From positions 1,674,001-1,738,000 of the forward strand of contig NZ_CP065957.1 in the NCBI RefSeq assembly GCF_017310505.1: 64,000 nucleotides of DNA. Direction: 5' to 3'. Within the stretch, counting starts at the first letter, position 1, and each line of letters starts with the position of its first letter. The DNA comes from Methylacidiphilum caldifontis. GTDB taxonomy: Bacteria > Verrucomicrobiota > Verrucomicrobiia > Methylacidiphilales > Methylacidiphilaceae. The notes beneath the pieces were generated by a model. It had not been told where the DNA came from, searched no databases, and saw only the letters and a program-made list of their open reading frames with translations. Below, in pieces: positions 44,071 through 54,874 of the stretch. Made by a program: the position numbers and the translations under genes.

Positions 44071-45396
44071 ATGAACAGTGGTTTTGCTGAAGAAAAGTTG
44101 TACAGAGAAGCACTCCAATTTCTTGGACAAACAAGAAAGATGGGGATGAAACTGGGTTTGCAAAACATAGAGAGGCTTGCCCAGGAAATGGGTAATCCGC
44201 ATAAAAATTTGAATTTTATTCATATTGCTGGAACTAATGGTAAAGGATCAACAGCCGCTTTTATAGCTTCAGCAATGAAAGCCAGCGGGATAAAAACAGG
44301 CCTTTATAGTTCTCCTCATCTTATTTCAATAAGGGAAAGAATACAGGTTAATGGAAAATCCATTACCAAGTTACAATTTAGTCGTTGGATATCGGAAATT
44401 CAAGAAAAGATTCAAAATATCAGGCTGAATCAAAAGGAATTTGCATGCACTTTTTTTGAAATCCTTACAATGGTTGCTATTCTTGAATTTTCAAGATGTA
44501 AAGTTGATTGGGTAATATGGGAAACAGGATTGGGGGGTCGATTGGATGCGACCAATTTCATTGTTCCAAGACTTTCTGTCATTACCAATATCGACTATGA
44601 CCATACCCAATATCTTGGAGACTCCCTGGAGTTGATAGCCGCTGAAAAAGCGGGGATTATAAAAAAAGGGGTACCTGTGGTAGTGGGAAATTTGAGAGGG
44701 GAAGCCTTGGAAGTGATCCGAAATCATGCAGCCAAAAACGAGGCACCCTTGGTGGAAGTCTGCCAAACCGTTTCCATGAGGACCATCAAATTGGATTATA
44801 AAGAACATTGGGTCGAAATTTCGGGCTATCCCTTTTGTTTAGGATTAAGAGGATCTCATCAGCTTGAAAATGCGGCTTGTGCATTTGTCTGTTTGCAGCT
44901 TCTTTTTTCTGGAGATAACCATTTATCCTTACAAAATATTCAACAAGGCTTTAAGACAGTTTGCTGGCCAGGCCGATTCCATCTCCTTTGGGAAAATCCT
45001 TTGTGTATTATTGATGGTGCACATAACGAGGCTGCTATTGATCGACTTGTGGCCAGTTGGGAAAAGATTTTTGGTAATGAACCTTATCATTTAGTTTTTG
45101 GAGTACTCAGGGATAAGAACTTTGCCTTAATGTCGAATATCTTGAAAAAAAAAGCCAAAGCGGTAACATTAATCAAACCCCCCACTTCAAGAGGATTAGA
45201 TCCCTTGGAACTTGTTCCTTTTTTTGATGATCTCAAAATTCAGATCTGTTCTTCTTGGCATGACTTTAAGTTGTCTTTGGGTAAGACTTCTTTGCCTATC
45301 TTGGTCACCGGTTCTCTTTATTTGATTGGTCATATTCTGGTTGAAGAATACGGAGAAGAAGAAGAATATAGATGGAATGAACTCCTTGATGGATAA
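44071..45396 (+). CDS. folC: Dihydrofolate synthase / folylpolyglutamate synthase
   Basis: It adds glutamate to dihydropteroate and folates. The P-loop is GTNGKGSTAAF, followed by YSSPHLISIRERI and the metal-binding DYDHTQYLG segment. Start ATG 44071 gives 441 aa. The HAD gene follows by 6 bp. Confidence 0.95.
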   Translation: MNSGFAEEKLYREALQFLGQTRKMGMKLGLQNIERLAQEMGNPHKNLNFIHIAGTNGKGSTAAFIASAMKASGIKTGLYSSPHLISIRERIQVNGKSITKLQFSRWISEIQEKIQNIRLNQKEFACTFFEILTMVAILEFSRCKVDWVIWETGLGGRLDATNFIVPRLSVITNIDYDHTQYLGDSLELIAAEKAGIIKKGVPVVVGNLRGEALEVIRNHAAKNEAPLVEVCQTVSMRTIKLDYKEHWVEISGYPFCLGLRGSHQLENAACAFVCLQLLFSGDNHLSLQNIQQGFKTVCWPGRFHLLWENPLCIIDGAHNEAAIDRLVASWEKIFGNEPYHLVFGVLRDKNFALMSNILKKKAKAVTLIKPPTSRGLDPLELVPFFDDLKIQICSSWHDFKLSLGKTSLPILVTGSLYLIGHILVEEYGEEEEYRWNELLDG

Positions 45397-45402
45397 ACCT
45401 TG

Positions 45403-46110
45403 ATGAGTTTCATTTTCAAACCCAGAGTTAAAAAGAAAAAGCCTGCACTGTTTTTTGATCTTGTGGGCACCCTGTTGGATGTAGCCCAACCTGTTGGGGA
45501 AGTCTATTCAAAAATGCTTAAGGAGTATGGAATAGATAGCGATCCTAGGCTACTGCAAAAAAATTTTATGGTCATTTTCGAGGCCATGAAAAAAAGACCC
45601 AATGGATCAATTCCCAAAAATGGAGAGGATAAAGCGTTTTGGTTTGAACTGGTCAGTTCGGTGTTAAAAGAAAGCCGAATACAGCCAAGTTCCTTCTCAG
45701 TTAGGTCTTATTTCGAGGAGCTTTATTTTTATTATTCTAAAAAAGAGGCATGGCGACCCTACCCGGAAGTCGTAAGTGCTCTTGAAAAAATGTCCTCTTC
45801 AGGTTTTTCTTTATTTGTTGCCTCCAACTGGGACAACCGCGCTAGGAAGGTCCTCTCAGAATGGGGAATGACCCAATTTTTTAAAGATATATTCTTGTCC
45901 GCCGAGTTGGGGATAGCAAAGCCTTCTGCATTGTTTTATAACATCCTTCTTTTAAAAACGAAGAGATATCTCGATTCTTTCTTTTTCATAGAAGATGATC
46001 CCCAGATGAAACCTCCTTTTGACCTTGGCAATTATGTTTATGTTTTGAAAAGACCGGAAAAGAATCTTTTTGATTTTTTTTATGAAATTTCAAAAAATTT
46101 AATTGATTAA
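45403..46110 (+). CDS. HAD-superfamily hydrolase, REG-2-like
   Basis: A 235-aa HAD-IA protein. Motif I is FFDLVGTLLD, so the second Asp of DxDGT is Val; motif II is ASNWDNR, a Lys in GIAKPS is motif III, and FIEDDP is motif IV. This DxVGT pattern is shared by REG-2/HDHD3-type HADs, whose activity is uncertain. It may bind phosphate esters without being a normal phosphatase. It is coupled to folC. Confidence 0.82.
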   Translation: MSFIFKPRVKKKKPALFFDLVGTLLDVAQPVGEVYSKMLKEYGIDSDPRLLQKNFMVIFEAMKKRPNGSIPKNGEDKAFWFELVSSVLKESRIQPSSFSVRSYFEELYFYYSKKEAWRPYPEVVSALEKMSSSGFSLFVASNWDNRARKVLSEWGMTQFFKDIFLSAELGIAKPSALFYNILLLKTKRYLDSFFFIEDDPQMKPPFDLGNYVYVLKRPEKNLFDFFYEISKNLID

Positions 46111-46159
46111 TTTTTTTTCTTAATCAATAAGTTTTTAAAAAAAATTATTATAAAATTCG

Positions 46160-46852
46160 ATGACACAACCTCCTCGTTCATATTCTACGATCGGTTTGAA
46201 AATATTGATGGGATCAAGTGGGCTTATTTTATTTCTTTTTCTTATAGTGCATATGTTGGGCAACTGGCAGGTCTTTCTTCCCCCTTATTATATGAATACG
46301 TATGCCTATTTTTTAAAATCGAAACCGGCTGTCCTCTGGTCCATTCGACTGTTTCTTCTTATGGCTCTGGTTGTTCATGTCATTAGCGCTATCAGATTAT
46401 GGAAAATCAACCGTCAAGCTAGACCTCAGCCTTATGCTCTGTTACTACCCAATCAAGCAAGTTTTGAGTCTCGAACAATGATTTTTTCTGGACTTGTTAT
46501 ACTGTCTTTTATTTTGTTTCATCTTTACCATTTTACCTTTAAAGCCCCTCCATTTGGGTATTTTAAAAATTTTCTTTATCAATTTGAAAAATCGCAAGTA
46601 TCGATTCCTGATGTTCGGGCGATGGTTATTGCCGGCTTTCAGAATCCTTGGGTTACTCTCTTTTATATTTTGTCTTTAACGATCTTGTATTTTCATCTAA
46701 GGCATGCCCTAGAAAGCTTTCTTAATTCTCTGGGTTTTGTGAACAGCAAATCTTTGCCATGGGAAAGAATCGTTGCCCATGCATTTGCTTTGGTTGTATA
46801 TGGGGGGTTTCTTATAGTTCCTTTAGCTGTTTTTTTAAGATTGGTTCATTAA
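46160..46852 (+). CDS. sdhC: Succinate dehydrogenase cytochrome b subunit
   Basis: A 230-aa membrane anchor with five helices, like the single-anchor diheme type of Bacillus/Wolinella. Candidate heme ligands: H31, H73, H121 or H124, and H179 or H182. It transfers electrons from SdhB to quinone. It starts the sdhCAB unit. Confidence 0.9.
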   Translation: MTQPPRSYSTIGLKILMGSSGLILFLFLIVHMLGNWQVFLPPYYMNTYAYFLKSKPAVLWSIRLFLLMALVVHVISAIRLWKINRQARPQPYALLLPNQASFESRTMIFSGLVILSFILFHLYHFTFKAPPFGYFKNFLYQFEKSQVSIPDVRAMVIAGFQNPWVTLFYILSLTILYFHLRHALESFLNSLGFVNSKSLPWERIVAHAFALVVYGGFLIVPLAVFLRLVH

Positions 46853-46868
46853 ATGGTGATTTATTCAA

Positions 46869-48815
46869 ATGCCAAACGCAGATGTTGATAACAAGGGGAT
46901 AACCCTACCGGATGCAAGGATTCCTTCAGGTCCTTTGAGTGGGAAATGGCAGAAACTCAAGGATAACGTTGCTCTCGTTTCTCCACAAAATCGACCAAAA
47001 TTCAAGGTTATTGTAGTAGGAACCGGTCTTGCGGGTTCCTCTGCTGCTTCCTCCTTGGGTGAGATGGGATATAATGTAGAAGTTTTCTGTATCCAAGATA
47101 GTCCAAGACGAGCCCATAGCGTAGCGGCACAAGGAGGAATAAATGCGGCAAAAAATTATCGTAACGATTGTGATAGCGTTTACAGACTTTTTTATGAAAC
47201 CATAAAAGGTGGAGATTTTAGGGCTAGAGAAGCAAATGTGTATAGGCTTGCAGAGATTAGTGCAAAAATCATCGATCATTGCGTGGCTTTAGGTGTTCCT
47301 TTTGCCCGGGAATATGGGGGAATGTTGGCCAACAGATCATTTGGAGGAGTCCAGGTTTCACGAACTTTCTATGCAAGAGGAGCTACGGGCCAACAGTTGC
47401 TTCTTGCCGCTTATAGTTCTCTTAACAGGCAAGTTGCGCTCGGTACGGTCTCAATCCATCCTCGGATGGAAATACTAGACATTGTGATCATCGATGGCCA
47501 TGCAAAAGGAGTTATTGCCAGGGATCTTGTATCTGGGAGGATAACTGCTCATAGTGCTGATGCTGTTGTTTTGGCCACAGGCGGATATGGGAATATCTAT
47601 TATTTGTCGACAAATGGTCGCGGTTCGAATGCAACCGCTATTTGGCGAGCTTATAAAAGAGGTGCTGCTTTTGCCAACCCCTGTTTTACTCAAATCCATC
47701 CGACATGTATTCCTATCTCTGGAGATTACCAGTCGAAGTTGACATTGATGTCGGAGTCTCTTCGCAATGATGGCCGAATCTGGGTTCCTGCTCGCAAAGG
47801 AGAACAAAGATCCCCCTCCAACATTCCAGAGTCTGATCGAGATTATTTCCTCGAAAGACTTTATCCTGCTTATGGCAATCTTGTTCCTCGAGACATTGCT
47901 TCAAGGGCAATCAAGAGGATTTGCGACGAGGGTTACGGTGTTGGTCCAGGAGGGCTGGGGGTATATCTTGATTTTTCGGATACAATTAGAAAAAAGGGTG
48001 TCGACTATCTTAAGGAACGTTATGGCAATCTCTTTGATATATACAAAGAAATAACTGGCGAGAATGCTTATGTTTCTCCCATGAGAATATATCCAGCGGT
48101 TCATTATGTAATGGGGGGGTTATGGGTGGATTATCACTTGATGTCCACCATTCCTGGGTTGTTTGTCATTGGAGAAGCAAATTTTTCTGATCATGGGGCG
48201 AATAGACTTGGGGCTAGTGCCTTGATGCAAGGTCTTGCAGATGGTTTCTTTATATTGCCTAATACGATTTGTGACTATCTTGCCAAAGTTGGACCTCGAA
48301 AGATATCCACAGAGCGGACTGAATTCAGTTCCTTGGAAAGAGAACTGATAGAAAAAAACAAGAGACTTTTAGAAAACAAAGGCAAAAAAACAGTCAGTCA
48401 ATTCCATAAGGAGTTAGGGAAAATTCTTTGGGATCATTGTGGGATGATGAGAAATGGTCCAGGGCTTAAAGAAGCGTTTACACAGATTTTAGAACTAAAA
48501 GAGCGGTTTATGAAAGAGGTTATGGTGGGAGGAGAACCAGAAGGACTGAATCAATCCTTAGAGTATGCTTTGAGGGTAGCTGATTATTTTGAACTGGCTG
48601 AGCTTATGTGCAGGGATGCTTTAAATAGGGAGGAGTCTTGTGGGTGTCATTTCCGGGAAGAATACCAGACTCCTGAAGGGGAGGGAATGCGTAATGACAA
48701 AGATTATGGCTATGTTGCTTTGTGGTTTCATGGAGGAAAAGAAGGAAATCCCATTTTAGTTAAAGAACCCCTAGTTTACGAAGAAATTCAATTTAGCACT
48801 CGCAGTTATAAATGA
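46869..48815 (+). CDS. sdhA: Succinate dehydrogenase flavoprotein subunit
   Basis: A 648-aa FAD enzyme oxidising succinate to fumarate. The FAD motif is [12 protein letters not shown]; the His that covalently binds FAD is in [14 protein letters not shown]; substrate residues lie in HPTCIP and [19 protein letters not shown]. It starts 16 bp after sdhC and overlaps sdhB by 4 bases (ATGA). Confidence 0.97.
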   Translation: MPNADVDNKGITLPDARIPSGPLSGKWQKLKDNVALVSPQNRPKFKVIVVGTGLAGSSAASSLGEMGYNVEVFCIQDSPRRAHSVAAQGGINAAKNYRNDCDSVYRLFYETIKGGDFRAREANVYRLAEISAKIIDHCVALGVPFAREYGGMLANRSFGGVQVSRTFYARGATGQQLLLAAYSSLNRQVALGTVSIHPRMEILDIVIIDGHAKGVIARDLVSGRITAHSADAVVLATGGYGNIYYLSTNGRGSNATAIWRAYKRGAAFANPCFTQIHPTCIPISGDYQSKLTLMSESLRNDGRIWVPARKGEQRSPSNIPESDRDYFLERLYPAYGNLVPRDIASRAIKRICDEGYGVGPGGLGVYLDFSDTIRKKGVDYLKERYGNLFDIYKEITGENAYVSPMRIYPAVHYVMGGLWVDYHLMSTIPGLFVIGEANFSDHGANRLGASALMQGLADGFFILPNTICDYLAKVGPRKISTERTEFSSLERELIEKNKRLLENKGKKTVSQFHKELGKILWDHCGMMRNGPGLKEAFTQILELKERFMKEVMVGGEPEGLNQSLEYALRVADYFELAELMCRDALNREESCGCHFREEYQTPEGEGMRNDKDYGYVALWFHGGKEGNPILVKEPLVYEEIQFSTRSYK

Positions 48816-49576
48816 AAGTAAGACTGAAGATATGGCGTCAACCCTTTCAAAATAATAAAGAAGGGGGCTTTGCTTTTTATACTCTTGAAGAAGTTAACCC
48901 CAACATGTCTTTTCTCGAAATGCTCGATCAGTTGAATAATACCCTTATACTTAAAGGTGACGAACCCATAGCATTTGATTCAGATTGTAGAGAAGGGATT
49001 TGTGGGAGCTGCTCACTGATGATCAATGGGAAACCTCATGGACCGGGATATGGTATCACTACATGCCAACTTTACATGAGGCGATTCAAAGACAACGAAG
49101 AGATTATTGTTGAGCCCTTTAGAAGCCGAGCTTTCCCCGTTATCAAGGATCTGATTGTGGATCGCTCCGCTTTCGATAGAATCATGCAGGCTGGAGGATA
49201 TATTTCTGTTTCTACTGGACAAGCTCCCGAGGCAAATACTATCCCTATCCCGCATCATGTCGCGGAAAAAGCTTTTGATGCCGCCCATTGTATAGGTTGT
49301 GGAGCATGTGTTGCCGTATGTAAAAATGGCTCAGCTTCTCTTTTTGTTGGGGCTAAAATAACCCATCTTTCTTTGTTGCCACAAGGTCAAGCAGAAAGAA
49401 GAAGAAGGATTCTCCAGATGGTTGAACAGGCTGATAAAGAGGGATTTGGAGCTTGTAGTTTTACAAGAGCTTGCGAGGCTGTCTGTCCCAAATCGATTTC
49501 TGTAGAAGTCATCTCTAAAATGCATCGTGAATACTTGATCAGTACTTTAATAAAGAGATTGGGTTGGATTTATTGA
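48812..49576 (+). CDS. sdhB: Succinate dehydrogenase iron-sulfur subunit
   Basis: A 254-aa electron-transfer protein. The 2Fe-2S cluster is in [12 protein letters not shown] with a later Cys; the 4Fe-4S cluster in [11 protein letters not shown]; the 3Fe-4S cluster in [13 protein letters not shown]. It completes sdhCAB and its stop overlaps the convergent transporter gene by 7 bases. Confidence 0.97.
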   Translation: MKVRLKIWRQPFQNNKEGGFAFYTLEEVNPNMSFLEMLDQLNNTLILKGDEPIAFDSDCREGICGSCSLMINGKPHGPGYGITTCQLYMRRFKDNEEIIVEPFRSRAFPVIKDLIVDRSAFDRIMQAGGYISVSTGQAPEANTIPIPHHVAEKAFDAAHCIGCGACVAVCKNGSASLFVGAKITHLSLLPQGQAERRRRILQMVEQADKEGFGACSFTRACEAVCPKSISVEVISKMHREYLISTLIKRLGWIY

Positions 49577-50688
49577 TTGTTTTTATAAAAATGGGAATTT
49601 TTATTATTTTCTTTTTTGAAAAGGGAGAAAGTAAAAGAGGAACTCCCAAGAAAGTTGTCTTTTTTTGTCCATAAAGAATAGAAATAAGCAGCCAGTATCT
49701 GTTGAAAAAGGTTGTAGAGAATGATAGGTAAAAAGATATCGGGTTGGCTACTAAATACGATGTTTCCGACAACAAGTCCCATTCCATTGTTATTCATTCC
49801 CAAGGTATAGGTCATCGTGCGTTTTACTGGTTCCCCAAAGCCAACTATTTTCGATATCCCTAAGCCTGAAATAAATCTCAAAAGACATACAAGAAATGTA
49901 ACTATGGCAATAAGGAGGAAAAAATCCATGTCAGGTTTATGGACGGCGGTTGGGAGTGAAGTGGTTGCATTGGAATAAATTAAAATGAGCAAGTTGATTT
50001 CATTGATGTGTTTGATCAAAGGAAAGAATTTTTTGTAGCGATAATCTCCAGCGACTAGTCTTGCCAGTACTCCCAAACAAGAGGGAAGAACGATATTTAA
50101 AACAAGAAATTGGCTATTGAGTTGGGAGTCAAGGTTACTAAAGAGAGTCTCTACCGATTTTCCAGCAATAAACGTGCAAAAATGAATGATCAGTGGAGTC
50201 AACAGTGGACTTAAAAGAGTCGAGAAGATAACCATTCCAAGACATAAAGAAAGGTTGGCATTGGAGTTTTGTACCCAAGCTAGAGTAGAGCCAGCAATAG
50301 GCATGGCTATAATCAACACAAGTCCTGTATAGAGGTTGTATCTTTCTATTGGATTGTGCCATGGCAAGGAAAAAAGCCAATACAGAGAGACCAAGCTTAA
50401 AGGAAGGATAAAATTAACAAGAATTCCTAAGATTAAGGGAAAAGGTTTGAAGAACTGTTCTTTCAGCTCGCTCAATTTTACTCCAAATCCTCCATTGAAA
50501 AGGAGTATGAAGAGTTGCAATAGCGGAAAATTTAGCGGCTCCTTAATACCTACAAAATCCAATTGCATAAAGCTGATGTTTCTTAAGAAAAGACCGATTT
50601 GTGGAAATAGTGCAGCTAGCAGGTAAGAAAGAATCAGACAGAAAAAAAATCTTTTGTGTATCCAGTCAAAAATTTTGCTTAGACCCAT
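49570..50688 (-). CDS. Bile acid:sodium symporter family (BASS) transporter
   Basis: A 372-aa membrane protein with about 8-10 helices. The BASS fold is indicated by LLFNGGFGVKLSEL, AMPIAGSTLAWVQNSNANLSL and the second repeat TLGMNNNGMGLVVGN. It probably imports an organic anion with sodium; the substrate is unknown. ATG 50688 is used; TTG 50694 is alternative. It is a neighbour of pstB (77 bp away) but on no obvious functional path. Confidence 0.8.
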   Translation of the reverse strand: MGLSKIFDWIHKRFFFCLILSYLLAALFPQIGLFLRNISFMQLDFVGIKEPLNFPLLQLFILLFNGGFGVKLSELKEQFFKPFPLILGILVNFILPLSLVSLYWLFSLPWHNPIERYNLYTGLVLIIAMPIAGSTLAWVQNSNANLSLCLGMVIFSTLLSPLLTPLIIHFCTFIAGKSVETLFSNLDSQLNSQFLVLNIVLPSCLGVLARLVAGDYRYKKFFPLIKHINEINLLILIYSNATTSLPTAVHKPDMDFFLLIAIVTFLVCLLRFISGLGISKIVGFGEPVKRTMTYTLGMNNNGMGLVVGNIVFSSQPDIFLPIILYNLFQQILAAYFYSLWTKKDNFLGSSSFTFSLFKKENNKNSHFYKNNQ

Positions 50689-50765
50689 GACCAATAACCA
50701 TTATTTTGAAGTATAATCGTTAAGTTTGGGGAAAGGTTTCTTTTAATTGGTCATAAAAAGGGTCA

Positions 50766-51587
50766 TTAGCTGAACCTTCCGGTTATATAATCTTCTGTTG
50801 GCTTGTGACGGGGATTGGTAAAAAGTTTTTTTGTAGAATCCATTTCGATTAATTTTCCATCTAAAAAGAAAGCCGTAAAGTCAGAAGTTTTCCCCGCTTC
50901 TTGAAGGTTATGGGTGACCAGAATGATGGTATAATTTTTTTTAAGACTGACAATGAGCTCTTCGATCTGCCCTGTAGCTATGGGGTCAAGAGCAGAACAG
51001 GGTTCATCCATGAGCAATACTTCAGGCTGAACAGCGATAGCTCGTGCTATACATAATCGCTGCTGTTGACCTCCTGACAAGCTGGTTCCTGGAGCATCCA
51101 GTCTATCCTTGACTTCATCCCATAGGGCGGCCATCCTAAGAGATTGTTCGAGTCTTTCTTCTAGAAAAGCTCTGTTGCGTATTCCTGCAAGTTTTAATCC
51201 GATTAGAACATTTTCCTCTATGGACATTGTAGGGAAAGGGGTTGATTTTTGGAAAACCATGCCAACTCTTCTTCTGATCAAGGTAGGATCGACATCAGCT
51301 GAATAGATTTCCTTGCCCATGAGTTTAACCGATCCTTCGACTTTTACACCAGGGTTTAGTTCATGCATGCGGTTTAAACAACGTAAAAAGGTCGATTTTC
51401 CGCAACCGCTTGGTCCAATAATGGCCAGAACCTGATGCAGAGCAATATTCATGGAGATGTGAAAAAGAGACTGTTTTTTACCAAACCAGACATTTAAGTC
51501 ATGGATTTCAAAAGCGAACGGTCCACCGGGATTGGGATCAGAGTTAGAAAAAGAAAAAGGATAGGAAAAAAAACTCTTGGTTGTCAT
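50766..51587 (-). CDS. pstB: Phosphate ABC transporter ATP-binding protein
   Basis: The ATPase of the high-affinity phosphate importer. Walker [19 protein letters not shown] signature, Walker [14 protein letters not shown] and the Pst-specific [14 protein letters not shown] and [10 protein letters not shown] are visible. An N-terminal extension of about 25 residues precedes the domain. It starts 2 bp after pstA. Confidence 0.96.
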   Translation of the reverse strand: MTTKSFFSYPFSFSNSDPNPGGPFAFEIHDLNVWFGKKQSLFHISMNIALHQVLAIIGPSGCGKSTFLRCLNRMHELNPGVKVEGSVKLMGKEIYSADVDPTLIRRRVGMVFQKSTPFPTMSIEENVLIGLKLAGIRNRAFLEERLEQSLRMAALWDEVKDRLDAPGTSLSGGQQQRLCIARAIAVQPEVLLMDEPCSALDPIATGQIEELIVSLKKNYTIILVTHNLQEAGKTSDFTAFFLDGKLIEMDSTKKLFTNPRHKPTEDYITGRFS

Positions 51588-51589
51588 GG

Positions 51590-52426
51590 TTAAGTGGTTT
51601 TTCTTAAAAGAACACGGAGAGAAAAATGGAGCAAGAATATCAATGAAAGAAGTATGAGAGCACTTGCCCAGGCTTCTTTATGCCATTGTTCATAGGGAGA
51701 AATGGCGTATTCGAATATGAGTAAGGGAAGTGCAGATACCGGTTCGTTAAGCCTGAAGGTCCAGTATTGGTTACCAAAGGCGGTAAAGAGCAATGGGGCG
51801 GTTTCTCCTGCAATTCGGGCAAGTGCGACAAGAATCCCAGATAAAATTCCCTGTTTTGCAGTTTCAAGCATGATGTAGCAGATGACTTTCCATTTTCTTA
51901 TCCCCAAGGCTAAAGCAGCATCCCGAAGCTCCTTGGGAACAAGGAGGAGTGCATCTTCTGTTGTCCTACAGACTATAGGAACAAATATTAGACTTAAGGC
52001 GACTGCTGCGGCTATCGCTGAAAATCCGTGCATGGGAATAACGATCCAACTGTAAACTATTATTCCAATAACGATCGAAGGTGTACTGTTAAAAAAATCT
52101 GCAGAGAATCGAACAATTTTTTTTAGGGTATCATTCCCATATTCGCAGATAAAAATTCCGCTCAGAATCCCAATCGGAGTGCCTATAAAAAAAGTCAGTC
52201 CCATGAGAATCAGTGTTCCAATGATGGCATTAGCTATCCCTCCATCTTTTTCTCCAATTGGTTTAGGGAGCTGAGTGAAGAAATCAAAGTCAAGAGAAGA
52301 GGCTCCAGATTTAAAGAGAAAAACAAGAATGAAAAGAAAAGGAACGATAACGCATAAAGCTGAAAAAACGCAAAACAACTTAACGAAAATATCTTTGAGT
52401 TTTCTTAATAGATAAAATGTGTTCAT
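51590..52426 (-). CDS. pstA: Phosphate ABC transporter permease
   Basis: A 278-aa six-helix permease. The EAA-type loop ([21 protein letters not shown]) and the [23 protein letters not shown] motif are typical of PstA. It overlaps pstC by four bases (ATGA). Confidence 0.95.
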   Translation of the reverse strand: MNTFYLLRKLKDIFVKLFCVFSALCVIVPFLFILVFLFKSGASSLDFDFFTQLPKPIGEKDGGIANAIIGTLILMGLTFFIGTPIGILSGIFICEYGNDTLKKIVRFSADFFNSTPSIVIGIIVYSWIVIPMHGFSAIAAAVALSLIFVPIVCRTTEDALLLVPKELRDAALALGIRKWKVICYIMLETAKQGILSGILVALARIAGETAPLLFTAFGNQYWTFRLNEPVSALPLLIFEYAISPYEQWHKEAWASALILLSLIFLLHFSLRVLLRKTT

Positions 52427-53391
52427 GATAAAGAAGAGGTTGTATTCATTCTTTCTTTGCCCAGCAGCTTCGTTAAATCGAGTGGTTCTATTCCATGAAT
52501 GAGAATTTGGGCTAGAATATTTACGACGATTGTTATTGCTCCAAGAATCAAGGCTATTTCGTAAAGTGCACTCAAATGGAGTTTAGATATTGATTCAGCA
52601 AATTCATTAGCGAGTACACTGGATAAGGTATAGGCTGGAGAAAACAAGGAAAGAGAAATTTCAGGTTTGTTCCCGATAACCATCGTTACGGCCATCGCTT
52701 CACCTATCGCCCTTCCAAGACCAAGGATAGCGGCTCCTAAAAGACCCCTTTTGATGAAAGGCAATATACCGATTCGAATTGATTCCCATTGAGTCGATCC
52801 CAGTGCGAATACCGCTTCCTTATATACAGGGGAGATCGATTTAATCATTTCTATAGCCATTGAGATCATTATGGGCAGAATCATAATCGTAATGATAAGA
52901 CAACCCGATAGCATACTGACGCCATAAAAATCTCCCTGAAAGAGAGGCAAAAATCCTAAATTTCTTTTAAGAAAAGGGACGATGTATTTTTGCAACAAGG
53001 GAATAAGTTCAAAAATGGCCCATAGTCCCCAGATCACGCTGGGAACAGCAGACATGATCTGTATAAGCATGATGAGGGGTTTTTGAATCCATTGAGGAGA
53101 AAATTCAGTGAGAAAAAGAGCTGTTCCCAACCCTAGAAAAGAGGCAAGGATTAAAGAAAAACCAGCTGACATGGCTGTTCCATAAAGAAATGGCAAAGCT
53201 CCAAAGTAGCCTGAAACAGGATTCCAGTCATGATTAAATAAAAAATAGAGGCCGAACTTTGTAACGGTTGGAAGACAATTAATAAATAATTTTTGGGCTG
53301 CGAAGACAAGCAGGAAAGGAAGAGAAAAAGCGCAGAGATAAACTAAAATAACAAAAAAATAGTCCTGTAATTGCTGTTTTAATTTTCTCAT
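52423..53391 (-). CDS. pstC: Phosphate ABC transporter permease
   Basis: A 322-aa six-helix permease partner of PstA. Visible: QIMSAVPSVIWGLWAI, the EAA-type SPVYKEAVFALGSTQWESI loop and GLGRAIGEAMAVTMVIGN. It lies 77 bp after pstS. Confidence 0.95.
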   Translation of the reverse strand: MRKLKQQLQDYFFVILVYLCAFSLPFLLVFAAQKLFINCLPTVTKFGLYFLFNHDWNPVSGYFGALPFLYGTAMSAGFSLILASFLGLGTALFLTEFSPQWIQKPLIMLIQIMSAVPSVIWGLWAIFELIPLLQKYIVPFLKRNLGFLPLFQGDFYGVSMLSGCLIITIMILPIMISMAIEMIKSISPVYKEAVFALGSTQWESIRIGILPFIKRGLLGAAILGLGRAIGEAMAVTMVIGNKPEISLSLFSPAYTLSSVLANEFAESISKLHLSALYEIALILGAITIVVNILAQILIHGIEPLDLTKLLGKERMNTTSSLS

Positions 53392-53468
53392 GCAATTTTA
53401 AGAATGTTGCTTTTTTAGATTGGGCATCGAAAAGTTAAATTTCCTCCTGTTTTCATCTTTATTTATTT

Positions 53469-54596
53469 TTAATAGGCTATTGGGCAGAAGTCATTTTTTT
53501 TATTCCGATGAAAATTCACAACTCTCCATTTCCAAAAAAGATCTGAAAGGGGACTTTTCCCTGTTAATGATTCAAGAACGGTTAAAACTTTCTGTCTGAG
53601 AGGTTGGGGGAGAGGAGAATAATCTAAGGGAAGTGCATAAGCTTGTCCCTCAGTTAAGGCCCAAGACAAGAATTGGCAGAGATAATCGATTGTGAGCCTG
53701 TGCGGGGTGTGACTATTCAATAGTATCCATGTTAGCCCTGCAATGGGATATGCTCCGGGCTGAGAAGAATCCGTTAACGAAATGCGCAAATCATCGCTAT
53801 CGAAAACTGCAGGAAATGATTGAACGACGCTTCTAATCGAAGGTAACACGTATTGGCCGCAGCGGTTTTTTATGGCAGCCATGGGGAAGTTATTTTGAAC
53901 TGCATAAGCCAGTTCAAGATAACCGATAGATCCTTGAATCGTTTTGATTGCAGCGGCAACTCCGGCATTTCCTTTAGCTCCTATACCCATCGGCCATTGA
54001 ACAGCGGTACCCTTCCCGGTATTTTTAGCCCAGCTTGGGCTGATCTTGGAGAGATACTCAGTAAAAATGTAGGTTGTTCCACTTCCATCGGATCTATGGA
54101 TAATCACAATAGGAAGATTGGGTAGTGGGGATTGAGGATTTAATGCTGCGATCCGAGCATCGTTCCACCGGGAAATATTTCCTAGAAAAATGTCTCCAAT
54201 AGTATCCTTGTCTAAATAAAGCGTGGTGATTTTAGGCAAATTAAAAGCGATGACTACAGCACCGGCTACGGTAGGAATATGGATTATTCTGTTTTGTTTG
54301 CCAGAAATCAAGATATCGGGGATAGGGCTATCGGAACCGGCAAAATCAATTGTTTGATTCAGTAATTGCTGTATGCCTCCACCCGAACCGATAGGTTGGT
54401 AATTGAAATGAATGGAGGGCTTAATTTTTGCATATTCGAAAAACCATTTCGAATAGAGAGGATAAGGAAAACTGCCCCCAGCACCGTTGAGTGTCAGATA
54501 ATCATTGCTATGGGAGCTGACCAGTCCATTCATAAACAGCAAATAGGGAAGAATTAAAATTCCAAGAAAGATAGAAAGTTTTTGAAAAAAAGGCAT
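53469..54596 (-). CDS. pstS: Phosphate ABC transporter substrate-binding protein
   Basis: A 375-aa periplasmic phosphate-binding protein. A hydrophobic signal (about 6-25) precedes LNGAGGSFPYPLY, QPIGSGGGI, FAGSDSPIPD and HRSDGSGTTYIF, the phosphate-contact segments. No phoU or phoBR lies in the window. A hairpin stands 7 nt upstream of the start. Confidence 0.95.
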   Translation of the reverse strand: MPFFQKLSIFLGILILPYLLFMNGLVSSHSNDYLTLNGAGGSFPYPLYSKWFFEYAKIKPSIHFNYQPIGSGGGIQQLLNQTIDFAGSDSPIPDILISGKQNRIIHIPTVAGAVVIAFNLPKITTLYLDKDTIGDIFLGNISRWNDARIAALNPQSPLPNLPIVIIHRSDGSGTTYIFTEYLSKISPSWAKNTGKGTAVQWPMGIGAKGNAGVAAAIKTIQGSIGYLELAYAVQNNFPMAAIKNRCGQYVLPSIRSVVQSFPAVFDSDDLRISLTDSSQPGAYPIAGLTWILLNSHTPHRLTIDYLCQFLSWALTEGQAYALPLDYSPLPQPLRQKVLTVLESLTGKSPLSDLFWKWRVVNFHRNKKNDFCPIAY

Positions 54597-54603
54597 CTTA
54601 TTT

Positions 54604-54619
54604 ATCCACTTTTGTGGAT
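54604..54619. repeat. Hairpin in the pstS leader
   Basis: ATCCAC (54604-54609) and GTGGAT (54614-54619) form a perfect 6-bp stem with a TTTT/AAAA loop, 7 nt from the pstS start codon. It may affect translation initiation; no clear Shine-Dalgarno lies outside it. Confidence 0.45.
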
Positions 54620-54674
54620 TTATTTGTTTTGTCTAATTACCTAGAAATAGTTTAGAACCATCGATAGCTATGAA

Positions 54675-54692
54675 ATGCATTTATTATGACAA
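54675..54692 (-). promoter_or_regulatory. Weak Pho box-like direct repeat upstream of pstS
   Basis: On the minus strand TTGTCAT is followed, at an 11-bp period, by AATGCAT. The first half fits the PhoB half-site at six of seven; the second is poor. Confidence 0.22.
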
Positions 54693-54874
54693 TGTTTTCT
54701 TTGAAATCCAAATAAAAATTAGGATCGTCTTTGGGTTCAATGGATAACCCAAAAGGCTTGTTCTGTGGAGCTGTTCAAGTTTTTTAAATTTATTGGAAAT
54801 AAGAATAGTCAATCGCTACGTGAATATGTAAAAGAAAAAAGTAAGGACAAAAGGGAATGTAAAAAAGTTTATCT

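Noticed and set aside
43983-44168. Minus-strand 61-codon frame overlapping folC
   Set aside because: More than half lies antisense inside folC; treated as shadow despite a protein-like tail.
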